Positions 23,557-31,202 are shown, numbered from the stretch's first letter. The stretch is 34,129 bases of DNA from Lentisphaerae bacterium RIFOXYC12_FULL_60_16 (GCA_001803315.1 MHBQ01000092.1:1-34129), one strand, 5' to 3'. The notes: generated from the letters alone by a model not told the origin. Numbers and translations are program-made.

Positions 23557-24384
23557 ATGAATACACGATTAGCTATCATCCTGGGGCTGTCACTGATCGC
23601 GACCGCCGCATGGGCCCAGAGCCCGACGTCATCCGGCGCAACGAACGCCGAAGTGCTTCTGGCAAAATCCCATCAGACGTTCTATGCCGCCGGCGCCGAT
23701 ATGAAGGCTGACGTAGTCATGGAGCTTATCACCGGCGATGGCAAACAAAGAACCCGCGCCCTGACCATGTTGCGTCTGAACGCGCCCGGCGGCTCCGAGC
23801 AGAAATACTTTCTCTATTTCAGGGAACCGTCCGACGTTCGCCGGATGACGTTCCTCGTCTGGAAATATCCCGAAAAAGAGGACAACCGCTGGATTTATAT
23901 CCCCGCCGTGGATCTTGTCCGCCGCGTTGCCGCCAGCGACAATCGGTCGAGTTTCGCAGGCTCGGATTTCACATACGAGGACATCTCGGGACGCGACATT
24001 TCCGCCGATACGCACACGTTGCTGCGCGAGGAGAAACTCGGAAACAACGACTGCTATGTGGTTCAAAGCACGCCTAAAGAAACGCTGGATTATGTCCGAC
24101 GCATCGCGTGGATCGACAAAACGACTTACTTGCCGTTAAAAGAGGAATACTACGACTTGCAGAATGAATTGGCACGCGTCTTTACCGCTGACAAGATCGA
24201 GAACGTGTCATCGGGGGATGGAAGCGGCGTAATTCCCATGGTGATGAAGCGAACCATGCTCAACGTGAAAAGCGGACACCGCACGGAAGTGACCTTCAAA
24301 TCGGTTTCCTTCAACGTGGGCTTAACAGACGATATCTTCACTGAACGCTACCTGCGCCAAGCGCCGGCAAAATGGATACAATGA
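23557..24384 (+). CDS. LolA-like outer-membrane lipoprotein-sorting family protein
   Basis: The chosen ATG 23557 follows AAAGGAGG; the frame opens earlier at 23512 without support. The 275-residue protein has a Sec signal (RLAIILGLSLIATAAWAQS) and the beta-rich LolA/LolB-like fold of proteins often annotated as outer-membrane lipoprotein-sorting proteins. Family blocks are FLYFREPSDVRRMTFLVWKY, DNRWIYIPAVDLVRRVAASD and SSFAGSDFTYEDISGRD. These periplasmic proteins often accompany MMPL exporters and are thought to carry hydrophobic cargo; the cargo here is unknown. Its stop overlaps the next small frame (ATGA). Confidence 0.85.
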   Translation: MNTRLAIILGLSLIATAAWAQSPTSSGATNAEVLLAKSHQTFYAAGADMKADVVMELITGDGKQRTRALTMLRLNAPGGSEQKYFLYFREPSDVRRMTFLVWKYPEKEDNRWIYIPAVDLVRRVAASDNRSSFAGSDFTYEDISGRDISADTHTLLREEKLGNNDCYVVQSTPKETLDYVRRIAWIDKTTYLPLKEEYYDLQNELARVFTADKIENVSSGDGSGVIPMVMKRTMLNVKSGHRTEVTFKSVSFNVGLTDDIFTERYLRQAPAKWIQ

Positions 24385-24482
24385 AAAGGAGAACACGCAT
24401 CTGCCTTGCATTGGCGGCGTCTTCGCAACTCATCGCGTCCGCCCCAACGTGTATACGAGTCTGCGGTATGTATTTTGAATAA
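24381..24482 (+). CDS. Tiny ORF (33 aa) with signal-like N-terminus, possible remnant of an outer-membrane gene
   Basis: ATG 24381 overlaps the stop of the LolA-like gene as ATGA, and its own TAA leads into the ribosome binding site of the next gene. The product begins MKRRTRICLALAASSQLIAS, a basic then hydrophobic run like a signal peptide, and stops 13 residues later after a short Cys-containing stretch (TCIRVCGMYFE). MMPL and LolA-like pairs are often followed by a larger outer-membrane protein gene, so this may be the surviving 5' end of such a gene after deletion. A functional micropeptide is the alternative. Confidence 0.45.
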   Translation: MKRRTRICLALAASSQLIASAPTCIRVCGMYFE

Positions 24483-24493
24483 GGAGGAACGAG

Positions 24494-25732
24494 ATGACTG
24501 TAAAGAATGTAGTCGTGCTGGGCGGAGGGACCGGCGGAATCGTGGCGGCCAACTCGCTCCGTGCAAGATTGGGCCGTGAGCATAAAGTAGTATTGGTGGA
24601 AAGGAACGCGCTGCACGTCTTTGCTCCGTCGTTCCTCTGGCTGATGACCGGCAAACGTCGGCGGTCGCAGATTACGCGCGATCTGCACCACCTTGTCCGC
24701 CCCGGCATCGAAGTCGTATGCGCCGAGGTTGTCGCCCTGGACCTCGCCAACCGGCGCGTGACGACGACCGGCCTTTCGGTTGCGTTCGACCACCTTGTTG
24801 TAGCACTGGGAGCCGAACTGGCTCCGGAGATAGTGCCGGGGCTGCCCGCGCTCCATACGTTCTACACTCTTGAAGGGGCCGAGAATCTGAATCTTGCGCT
24901 CAGCCAATTCACAGGCGGCAAAGTAATCGTGCTCGTGAGCGCAATGCCCTATAAATGCCCTGGCGCCCCACACGAAGCGGCGATGCTGATCGCCGATTTC
25001 CTGCGGCGGCGTGGCGTGGGTGATCGCGCGGAAATCCATATTTACACCCCAGAGCCCCAGCCCATGCCCGTCGCCGGGCCGGAGCTCGGGGAGGCGGTGA
25101 AGCAGATGCTGACTGCCAGGCAGATTGCCTTCCACCCGCTGCATAGACTTTCTGCGGTCAACCCCCAAAGCCGCGAACTGATCTTCGAGGGCCAGCCGCC
25201 GGTGCATTACGATCTGCTGGCGGTTGTGCCGCCGCATCGCGGGTCGCAGCTCTTGCGCGTGGCCGGACTCACCAACGAATCCGGATGGGTCCCGGTAGAC
25301 CGCGCCACTCTCCGAACAAAGCATGAGCACGTGTACGCTATCGGTGACGCCACAACCATCACAATTCCTGGTCGATGGAAACCGGATGTACCCATGATGC
25401 TGCCTAAAGCTGGTGTTTTTGCGCATGCGCAAGCCGAGATTGTTGCCCAACGTATAGTGGCGGACATCGCCGGTTTGTCGTGTGCCGTCCAGTTCGGAGG
25501 CATGGGTTACTGTGCCTTGGAGGCCGGTGGCAACGTGGCTGGATTCGCTGACGGAAACTTCTTTGCCGAGCCATCTCCGCATGTCCGCCTTCGCAAGATG
25601 GATCGGACATGGCACGTGGGCAGAGTCCTGTTTGAAAAATGGTGGCTTTCGCCGTTGGGGTTAAGACGGGAACTGCTTCGGCTTGCCCTTCTGGCGGGAG
25701 GAAAAACTTTCGGGATTCCGATGACTCTATGA
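24494..25732 (+). CDS. Sulfide:quinone oxidoreductase-like FAD protein
   Basis: This 412-residue protein is in the SQR/NDH-2 flavoprotein family. It has an N-terminal FAD-binding GGGTGGIVAANSLR, a second dinucleotide region (KVIVLVSAMPYKC) and the FAD-contacting YAIGDAT near residue 290. Cys155 in MPYKCPGAPHEA and Cys340 in GMGYCALEAGG are in the positions of the two redox Cys essential in SQR, supporting sulfide or sulfane-sulfur oxidation with electrons passed to quinone. No transmembrane helix is seen, as expected for a monotopic enzyme. AAGGAGG overlaps the stop of the preceding small ORF. Its neighbours (ArsR-rhodanese, YgaP-like, DsrE-like) fit reactive-sulfur handling. Confidence 0.85.
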   Translation: MTVKNVVVLGGGTGGIVAANSLRARLGREHKVVLVERNALHVFAPSFLWLMTGKRRRSQITRDLHHLVRPGIEVVCAEVVALDLANRRVTTTGLSVAFDHLVVALGAELAPEIVPGLPALHTFYTLEGAENLNLALSQFTGGKVIVLVSAMPYKCPGAPHEAAMLIADFLRRRGVGDRAEIHIYTPEPQPMPVAGPELGEAVKQMLTARQIAFHPLHRLSAVNPQSRELIFEGQPPVHYDLLAVVPPHRGSQLLRVAGLTNESGWVPVDRATLRTKHEHVYAIGDATTITIPGRWKPDVPMMLPKAGVFAHAQAEIVAQRIVADIAGLSCAVQFGGMGYCALEAGGNVAGFADGNFFAEPSPHVRLRKMDRTWHVGRVLFEKWWLSPLGLRRELLRLALLAGGKTFGIPMTL

Positions 25733-25748
25733 TAAGGAGCGTTTTAAC

Positions 25749-26528
25749 GTGATTCCACTTCTTGCAAACAAACATTGCAACCGGCCTTCGGTATTCGACC
25801 CGGTCAACCTGTTGCGCGAGGCGCGGCGGCAGAAGTCCCTTCCCGAGGGCAACGTGCCGGACATCTGCGTTCTCGATCCGGATGGAGATTTGTTCCGACA
25901 TCTTAGGGACTCGGGGGCGCGACGCAATTCGTATTGGGCTTGTTTTCACACGGAACTTTATGACCTCGACTTGGACGGGACAACGGTCGGGGTGCTCGGT
26001 TGCGCCGTCGGCGCATCTTTTGCCGTGCTGGTGGCAGAGGAACTCTTTGCTTCAGGTTGTCGCTTCCTCGTAAGCGTGACTTCCGCCGGGCAGATTGTTC
26101 CAACGAGAAAACCGCCCTACTTCGTGCTCATCGATCGGGCACTGCGCGATGAAGGAACCAGTTACCACTATCTGCCGCCCACGGCGTATGCCCTGATTCA
26201 ACCGAAGGCGTTGGCCATTGCGCAAAGTGTGCTGACCACTTCCGCCGACATGGTGCAAGGCGGGGCATGGACGACGGACGCGCCCTTTCGGGAGACGGAG
26301 GAGGCGATTGCATTTGCACGGTCCGAAAACCTGCTTGCGGTCGAGATGGAGGCGGCGGCGCTTTATGCGCTCGCGGAGGCCAAAGGCTATCCGATGGTCT
26401 GTTTCGCGCGTGTAACCAACCAGATGGGTATGATCGAAAACGACTTCGAAAAGGGGGAGGCGGACGGCAACACGGCTTTCGTGAGTTTAATATCGAGAAT
26501 GGCTCAGGCCTGGAGGGTAAGGCCATGA
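25749..26528 (+). CDS. Nucleoside phosphorylase / nucleosidase family protein
   Basis: This 259-residue protein has the PNP/UDP phosphorylase fold. VGVLGCAVGASFAVLVAEEL covers the phosphate-side strand and helix, and NLLAVEMEAAALYALAEAKG is the conserved ribose-binding VEME segment. The position where MTA/SAH nucleosidase and hexameric PNP carry the catalytic Asp reads VTNQM here, so the base specificity is unclear. GTG 25749 is the start, with AAGGAG about ten bases upstream. It overlaps the methyltransferase by four bases. A role in clearing S-adenosylhomocysteine or methylthioadenosine made by that methyltransferase is attractive but inferred; uridine or purine nucleoside cleavage is equally possible. 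Confidence 0.8.
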   Translation: MIPLLANKHCNRPSVFDPVNLLREARRQKSLPEGNVPDICVLDPDGDLFRHLRDSGARRNSYWACFHTELYDLDLDGTTVGVLGCAVGASFAVLVAEELFASGCRFLVSVTSAGQIVPTRKPPYFVLIDRALRDEGTSYHYLPPTAYALIQPKALAIAQSVLTTSADMVQGGAWTTDAPFRETEEAIAFARSENLLAVEMEAAALYALAEAKGYPMVCFARVTNQMGMIENDFEKGEADGNTAFVSLISRMAQAWRVRP

Positions 26529-27100
26529 AGGTGAGGGAAAGCGGCATGCCCGAAGCCGGGATGTGGAACACATTCTTCGATCCTGTCGCTATCCTGGACG
26601 CGATGAGTTTGACCGGCGAGGTGCGAGATGCCGTAGATTTCGGCTGCGGCTACGGCACTTTTGCGATACCGGCGGCTAAGCGAATTCAAGGCACGCTGCA
26701 CGCCTTCGACGTTGAGCCGACGATGATTGAGGCGTCCCGATGCTGTGCGAAGCAGGAGCATGTCCGCAATGTACAGCTTCACTTGCACGACTTCCTGACG
26801 GATGGGACCGGCTTGGATGTGGCATCCATGGACTATGTGATGCTATTCAACATCCTGCATACGGAAGAGCCTTTGCGCCTTCTTCGCGAAGCCTATCGGA
26901 TCCTTGTGCCGGACGGTCGCGTTGCGGTCATCCACTGGAATTACGATCCCAAGACGCCGCGCGGGCCGCCGCTGGCGATTCGCCCGCGTCCTGTGGATTG
27001 CAGTCGGTGGATCAAAGCGACGGGGTTCACGATCGAGAAGGAGCACATTGATTTACCGCCGTATCATTACGGCATCCTGGCAAGAAAGGGAAACGCATGA
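26525..27100 (+). CDS. Class I SAM-dependent methyltransferase
   Basis: The frame is open from 26267 through the previous gene, but ATG 26525 is the start. It overlaps the preceding stop (ATGA) and follows GGAGG. The 191-residue protein has motif I VDFGCGYGTFAIPAA near residue 38, an acidic end of strand 2 (HAFDVEPTMIEAS), and MDYVMLFNILHTEEPLRLLR with LVPDGRVAVIHWNYDPKTP as later motifs. The acceptor cannot be read from sequence. A paired Cys (SRCCAKQ) is present, but the Cys set of ArsM arsenite methyltransferases is not evident. It overlaps both the phosphorylase-like gene and the DsrE-like gene by four bases, implying tightly matched expression. Confidence 0.88.
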   Translation: MKVRESGMPEAGMWNTFFDPVAILDAMSLTGEVRDAVDFGCGYGTFAIPAAKRIQGTLHAFDVEPTMIEASRCCAKQEHVRNVQLHLHDFLTDGTGLDVASMDYVMLFNILHTEEPLRLLREAYRILVPDGRVAVIHWNYDPKTPRGPPLAIRPRPVDCSRWIKATGFTIEKEHIDLPPYHYGILARKGNA

Positions 27101-27417
27101 AACTGGCACTGGTGATCTATTCGACGGATGCCGAGACCCTCTGGAATGGCTTTCGACTGGGAGTTTTCGCCCTCAAGGCGGGTGACGAGGCCAAGGCTTT
27201 CTTGCTCGCCAAAGGCGTGGAATGTGAAAGTCACGCTACGGAGCCCTTCAACGTCCAGCAGATGATGCAGTCATTTGTGGACGCGGGCGGCGAGATCCTG
27301 GCATGCGGGACGTGCTTGAAATTGCGCAATTCCAACGGCACGGACCTCTGTCCGCTCTCCACGATGAAGGACCTCTACGAACTGATCAAGGATTCGGATA
27401 AGGTTGTTTCGATCTAA
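27097..27417 (+). CDS. DsrE-like sulfur-relay family protein
   Basis: This 106-residue protein has the DsrE/DsrF-like alpha-beta fold (KLALVIYSTDAETLWNGFRL, then DEAKAFLLAKGVE). A Cys pair, CGTC (Cys70 and Cys73), sits in the loop where DsrE-family proteins carry the sulfur-accepting Cys. Cytoplasmic persulfide transfer is the known role of relatives. It is the last gene of the ArsR-rhodanese operon and overlaps the methyltransferase by four bases. With rhodanese and SQR it completes a plausible sulfane-sulfur relay. Confidence 0.85.
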   Translation: MKLALVIYSTDAETLWNGFRLGVFALKAGDEAKAFLLAKGVECESHATEPFNVQQMMQSFVDAGGEILACGTCLKLRNSNGTDLCPLSTMKDLYELIKDSDKVVSI

Positions 27418-27561
27418 ACCATAGCCCATCACGAGTTCCCCATGGCCACGCTCTGGATGGCGATCGGGGCTGGCATGGGTGCAACGTGGATCGTGAACTT
27501 CAATGCGCCAGACAATACACCTCCCGTGGTGGGGGCCGCGTGACGGATGTCCGGCCACCGG

Positions 27562-28260
27562 TCACGGATTCCGGAACCCGCTGATCGCGTAGACATACAC
27601 CAGGGAATAATACAGGCCGGCGAGGATGAACAGGGTGCCGGTGATCCCGCGGGCCCAATGCTCCACCCGGGTCAGGCAATTGAATGCCCGGCCCAGATAT
27701 TCCGATGAGACGGCAATGAGGAAGGCAAACACGATGACGGGAAGAGCGGTTCCGATGCCGTAACAAAGGGGCAATATCACCCGGGAGGATTCCGCCAGGG
27801 CGAGGGGAATCAGCCCGACAAAAAACAAGGCGGCGGAAATGGGGCAGAACGACAGGGCAAAAAGGATGCCCAGAATGAACGCCCATACGGTTCCTCCCTG
27901 TGAGACCTTTTGCTGGATGCCTTCCCCGGCAAGATTCAGGGAGTGTGTGGATTTGAGCCATCCCAGCAGGATCAAACCCACTATAATCAGCGGCGGGCCA
28001 ATGAATTCGTTGACGTAGGTCTGGAGTATACGCGACACCGTGGCGGTTGCCAGCAAGCCTGCCGTGATCAGGATGCCCAGGACAACATAGGTGACCGTAC
28101 GTCCCGCGGTATACAACAGGCCGGAAAGCCAGATCCTCCGCCGGTTACCCACCTGCCGTCCGATGAACGAGATGGCCGTGATGTTGGTGGCCAGCGGGCA
28201 GGGACTGATGGCCGTCAATAACCCCAGCCAGAAAGCGGTGCCGATGGCAAGCGCGGTCAT
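27562..28260 (-). CDS. ArsG-like / DsbD-CcdA-type membrane transporter
   Basis: This 232-residue inner-membrane protein has about six helices and two Cys-containing signature helices, LLTAISPCPLATNITAISF and FALSFCPISAALFFVGLI, as in the CcdA/DsbD transmembrane family. The subgroup encoded next to ArsF-like proteins is annotated as ArsG, an efflux permease for aromatic arsenicals. The ArsF-like, thioredoxin, permease and ArsR genes upstream support that label. A thiol-disulfide electron carrier feeding the periplasm is the alternative. Its start overlaps the ArsF-like stop by four bases, and it is the last gene of the operon. Confidence 0.78.
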   Translation of the reverse strand: MTALAIGTAFWLGLLTAISPCPLATNITAISFIGRQVGNRRRIWLSGLLYTAGRTVTYVVLGILITAGLLATATVSRILQTYVNEFIGPPLIIVGLILLGWLKSTHSLNLAGEGIQQKVSQGGTVWAFILGILFALSFCPISAALFFVGLIPLALAESSRVILPLCYGIGTALPVIVFAFLIAVSSEYLGRAFNCLTRVEHWARGITGTLFILAGLYYSLVYVYAISGFRNP

Positions 28261-28772
28261 CGCGTGGTCCCTTCTGTCCGGTCGAAGGAGGCCAGCGCCT
28301 GTTGAACCGCATCACCGACATACCGTTCGAAAGCCGGGGGATCACTCAGCAATCGCCAGATCTGGTCCAGGGACTGGTGGTCCAGTTCGGTTTCACCAAG
28401 CCGGCGGACCACGACGACGCCTCCCGCGGCCACATTCAAGCGCTTGGCAAGTGTTTCATCCTTCTGGTAATCGGCGGTTTGAAAGCGGATCCGGCCGGCG
28501 GCCAGTTCGGCGGGAAACCGGCGTTCGAGACAGGTGCGCACCCATTGTTCAATCGTGGTGCAGGTCGTACATCGGGCGGTGGCATGCAGGTAGTACACCA
28601 TCAGGTGTTCGTCGGTTTTCGGGTTGACGGCCTGTCCGGATTCGGGATGGCCGGTTGCCGACAGATGTGGAGCGAGGGAACGCCGGGTGGTTTCCTTTCC
28701 GATGGCGAATCCCAACGTGACGAGAGCGAAGGCCAGCAGACCATGGGTGAGTATGCGTTGCAGGATTTTCAT
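28257..28772 (-). CDS. ArsF-like thioredoxin-fold protein
   Basis: This 171-residue protein has an N-terminal membrane anchor (ILTHGLLAFALVTLGFAIG) and a thioredoxin-like domain. The domain contains VYYLHATARCTTCTTIE, a CxxC with Cys spaced as in the ArsF family, then RFQTADYQKDETLAKRLNV and GGVVVVRRLGE. ArsF is described as a subunit acting with the nitroreductase ArsE on nitro-aromatic arsenicals. No arsE is visible in this window, so here it may instead deliver reductant to, or take it from, the ArsG-like membrane protein. GGAG lies six bases before the ATG. It follows the small thioredoxin by nine bases. Confidence 0.72.
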   Translation of the reverse strand: MKILQRILTHGLLAFALVTLGFAIGKETTRRSLAPHLSATGHPESGQAVNPKTDEHLMVYYLHATARCTTCTTIEQWVRTCLERRFPAELAAGRIRFQTADYQKDETLAKRLNVAAGGVVVVRRLGETELDHQSLDQIWRLLSDPPAFERYVGDAVQQALASFDRTEGTTR

Positions 28773-28781
28773 GGATATCTC

Positions 28782-29015
28782 CTAGGCCAGTAATTTCCGG
28801 ATGTCATCGGCGCTTAACAGTTTGCCGGCGCTCTTCACCTGGCCATCCACCACCAAGGCGGGTGTTACCATGACGCCGAACTTCAGGATATCGGTAATCT
28901 TCTCGATTTTCTCGATGGTCACCTCGATGCCGAGTTCCTTGACGGCGGTTTCGGTATTGGCCATCAGGGCCTTGCATTTCGGACAACCTGTTCCCAGGAT
29001 CTGAATGTGTTTCAT
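28782..29015 (-). CDS. Small thioredoxin/glutaredoxin-like protein (TM0996/MTH895 type)
   Basis: This is a 77-residue thioredoxin-fold redox protein with the active site GTGCPKCK near the N-terminus and the cis-Pro segment VMVTPALVVDGQVKSAG. Length and motif fit the TM0996/MTH895 group of anaerobes and archaea. The frame is open 18 codons further upstream, but ATG 29015 has GGAGGAGA in the right place. In this operon it probably supplies electrons for metalloid reduction or for the neighbouring thiol proteins. Confidence 0.9.
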   Translation of the reverse strand: MKHIQILGTGCPKCKALMANTETAVKELGIEVTIEKIEKITDILKFGVMVTPALVVDGQVKSAGKLLSADDIRKLLA

Positions 29016-29049
29016 GCGGTGTCTCTCCTCCAATATTCCATCATTCCCT

Positions 29050-30441
29050 TTATCCAACCACCCATCCAAACACCATGCCGGAGATCGTGGCCATGATTAT
29101 CACCAGTCCCACGAAGGTCAGTGTCTTTTTCGGTCCGAGGATTGCGTTGATCACCAGCATGTTCGGCAGTGAGAGGGCCGGGCCGGCCAGCAGGAGGGCG
29201 AGGGCGGGGCCCTGGCCCATGCCGCTGTCGATCAGGCCACGCAGGATCGGCACTTCGGTCAGCGTGGCAAAATACATCAGCGCGCCGGTGATTGAGGCGA
29301 AAAGGTTGGTCCAGACCGGCCAGATCAGGACCAGCCAGCCTGGCGCCTGGCTGCCGTCGCCGGAAAGCAGGGATAGCAGCGCGGCGGGCGAATCGCCCAC
29401 CAGTGCCTGGATCCAGACGTTGGGAATGATCCCGGCATCCTTGCCTTCCGGGCTGCCCAGGAAGAAACCGGCCGCCAATACGCCGCCGAAGAGGAGTGGG
29501 AGGATCTGTTTGGCAAAGCCCCAGGACTGGTTCCGCCAGTCGTTGAGTTCTGTTCCGCCGAAGAATGTCAGGCCGGCTAACCCGGCCGACCCGGCCGCGA
29601 AGGCGGCCACCGGATACCCCGGGAAGGCGATAGCCAGGACCACGGCCGGGATGGCTGCCAGGAGTATCCAGGCCAGTCGTACCTTGAAGAACCGCCACAG
29701 GCAGCAGCCCATCAGGACCGCAAACAGCGCTGTCACCAGCCATTTGGCTTTGAAAATGGCGTACCAAAGGCCTGTCTGCTCCATGGGCGTACCCCAATTG
29801 GCAAACACCAGGATGCCCACCATGGAGAAGAAATAAAGCGCCACCTGCCAGAGCGGACGTTCGCCCTTTTCGTCATCACCCAGAAACACTTCCTGCGGTT
29901 TCGCCGCCTTGGCGCGTTCTTCCTTGAGGAAGATCAGGTGCATCAAGAGACCGATAACCACGCTGAACAGCACCGCGCCGACGGCGCGTGCCACGCCCAA
30001 TTGCCAGCCCAGTACCCGTGCCGTCAGCACGATCGCCAGCACATTGATCGCCGGGCCAGAATAGAGGAATGCAATCGCCGGCCCAAGGCCTGCGCCGCGC
30101 ATATAGATACCACCGAAAAGGGGCAGGACCGTGCATGAGCAGACTGCCAGGATCGTGCCTGAAACTGAAGCAACCGAGTAGGAAAGCCATTTCGAGGCTT
30201 TCGGGCCGAAATATTTCAACACCGCGTTCTGGCTGACGAAGACCCCGATGGCCCCGGCGATGAAAAAGGCCGGCACGAGGCAGAGCAGGACATGTTCCCG
30301 GGCATACCATTTGGCCAGTTTGAATGCCTCGATCAGGGCGCCCTGGAACCGGGCGCCCTCGATCGGCAGGTAATACAGGACGGCAAACAGGGCGACCAAC
30401 CAGCCCAATATCTTCAGTTCTTTCCGACTATCCGAGGTCAT
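29050..30441 (-). CDS. ArsP-like permease (DUF318 family)
   Basis: This 463-residue protein has about ten membrane helices in two repeats. The first repeat carries VCSCTVLPLFGGIYMRGAGL followed by FLYSGPAINVLAIVLTARVL; the second carries TLTEVPILRGLIDSGMGQGP and LLLAGPALSLPNMLVINAIL. These are the signatures of DUF318 permeases, whose characterised member ArsP exports trivalent organoarsenicals such as methylarsenite. The CSC pair in the first repeat is a likely thiol site for metalloid. AAAAGGAG precedes the ATG, which overlaps the arsR stop by four bases. The arsenic role is supported by context rather than by sequence alone. Confidence 0.85.
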   Translation of the reverse strand: MTSDSRKELKILGWLVALFAVLYYLPIEGARFQGALIEAFKLAKWYAREHVLLCLVPAFFIAGAIGVFVSQNAVLKYFGPKASKWLSYSVASVSGTILAVCSCTVLPLFGGIYMRGAGLGPAIAFLYSGPAINVLAIVLTARVLGWQLGVARAVGAVLFSVVIGLLMHLIFLKEERAKAAKPQEVFLGDDEKGERPLWQVALYFFSMVGILVFANWGTPMEQTGLWYAIFKAKWLVTALFAVLMGCCLWRFFKVRLAWILLAAIPAVVLAIAFPGYPVAAFAAGSAGLAGLTFFGGTELNDWRNQSWGFAKQILPLLFGGVLAAGFFLGSPEGKDAGIIPNVWIQALVGDSPAALLSLLSGDGSQAPGWLVLIWPVWTNLFASITGALMYFATLTEVPILRGLIDSGMGQGPALALLLAGPALSLPNMLVINAILGPKKTLTFVGLVIIMATISGMVFGWVVG

Positions 30442-30761
30442 GCCTTAACTCCTTTTAACAATCCTCCAGTACGCCTCGCCTCGGATCGGATCACCCCCGT
30501 TACACATTCGAAAACCTTCAGGATGCAGGGGGTGGCCAGTTTGAGGATGATACGGACTCCGTCACGCCGCTCGCTCACGATTCCCACGTTTTTCAAGGCC
30601 GCGATATGGCGTGAGAGCGTGGACTTGTTCATCCGGAAAAGCGGTTGTAACTCGCACATGCACCGTTCGCCGCGGCTCAGATGATCGACGATTTCCAGTC
30701 GTATGGGCGATGCCAGCGCCTTCATCACCCGCGCCCGTGCCTTGAATATTTCCTTATTCAT
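30438..30761 (-). CDS. ArsR/SmtB-family arsenic-type repressor
   Basis: The frame extends upstream through repeats to 31100, but ATG 30761 (product beginning MNKEIFKARARVMKALAS) gives the normal 107-residue size. The recognition helix region is MNKSTLSRHIAALKNVGIVS and helix 3 has GERCMCELQ, a CxC pair of the arsenic/antimony type. No ribosome binding site is seen; a -10 box lies seven bases before the start, so the message may be leaderless. An alternative ATG lies four codons earlier at 30773. It overlaps the permease start by four bases and should repress this whole operon through the palindrome upstream. Confidence 0.9.
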   Translation of the reverse strand: MNKEIFKARARVMKALASPIRLEIVDHLSRGERCMCELQPLFRMNKSTLSRHIAALKNVGIVSERRDGVRIILKLATPCILKVFECVTGVIRSEARRTGGLLKGVKA

Positions 30762-30768
30762 AGGGTTG

Positions 30769-30798
30769 ATCATATCGCATTGTTGCACAACAATGCAA
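30769..30798 (-). promoter_or_regulatory. Probable promoter of the arsR-arsP operon
   Basis: Read on the minus strand, TTGCAT (30793-30798), an 18-bp spacer and TATGAT (30769-30774) resemble a sigma-70 promoter with a weak -35. Initiation would fall on or next to the A of the arsR ATG at 30761. Confidence 0.55.
30777..30796. promoter_or_regulatory. Palindrome, likely operator of the arsR-arsP operon
   Basis: GCATTGTTG (30777-30785) and CAACAATGC (30788-30796) are perfect 9-bp arms with a 2-bp centre. The palindrome lies between the predicted -10 and -35, where a bound repressor would exclude RNA polymerase. Confidence 0.75.
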
Positions 30799-31115
30799 CA
30801 ATTAAGATTCCAGGGATGACAAGCGGGGGCGGGAAAGTGTTCAGAGGCGGAAGGGGGATGATTAGTTGATTGGGAATTGGATGATTGGGGAGTGCGGAGC
30901 GCGGGCGAGGTGCCTGCCCTGCGAAGCCTTGGCGAAGCAGGGTCCCTACCGAGCCGTCTGGATGCACGGAAAAAGAAAAACGGGATGGGAGGGGATAGAA
31001 CCGCAGATTGACGATTGACGAATTTTGAATGATGAAGGAAAGGTTTGACGGGATGGACAGGATGGGATGAGAGATGGACGGGATTGGGAGGAGATCTCAC
31101 GCAGCCGCCGTCGCT

Positions 31116-31202
31116 CAGAAGCTATGGCGCGCCAGGGAGTCGCAGAGGTAGCAGAGAGGGACAGCAGCCGCCTGCGCCCAGAGGCTACGGCGCGCCAGGG
31201 AG
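31116..31202 (+). repeat. Two copies of a 24-bp dispersed repeat
   Basis: Copies at 31116-31139 and 31179-31202 differ at two positions (CAGAAGCTATGG against CAGAGGCTACGG, both then CGCGCCAGGGAG). The CAGAGGCTACGGCG core also occurs at 12232-12245 beside the MITE. Confidence 0.75.

Noticed and set aside
26267-26524. N-terminal extension of the SAM methyltransferase
   Set aside because: It is an out-of-frame reading of the phosphorylase-like gene, Gly/Arg-rich; ATG 26525 has a ribosome binding site and an ATGA overlap.
27442-27543. 33-codon plus-strand frame between the two convergent operons
   Set aside because: It has a hydrophobic start but no ribosome binding site, no coupling to the DsrE-like gene and no recognisable motif.
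30762-31100. N-terminal extension of the ars-operon ArsR protein
   Set aside because: It translates spacer repeats into Pro/Ser-rich sequence with no similarity to the family; the normal ArsR size begins at 30761.
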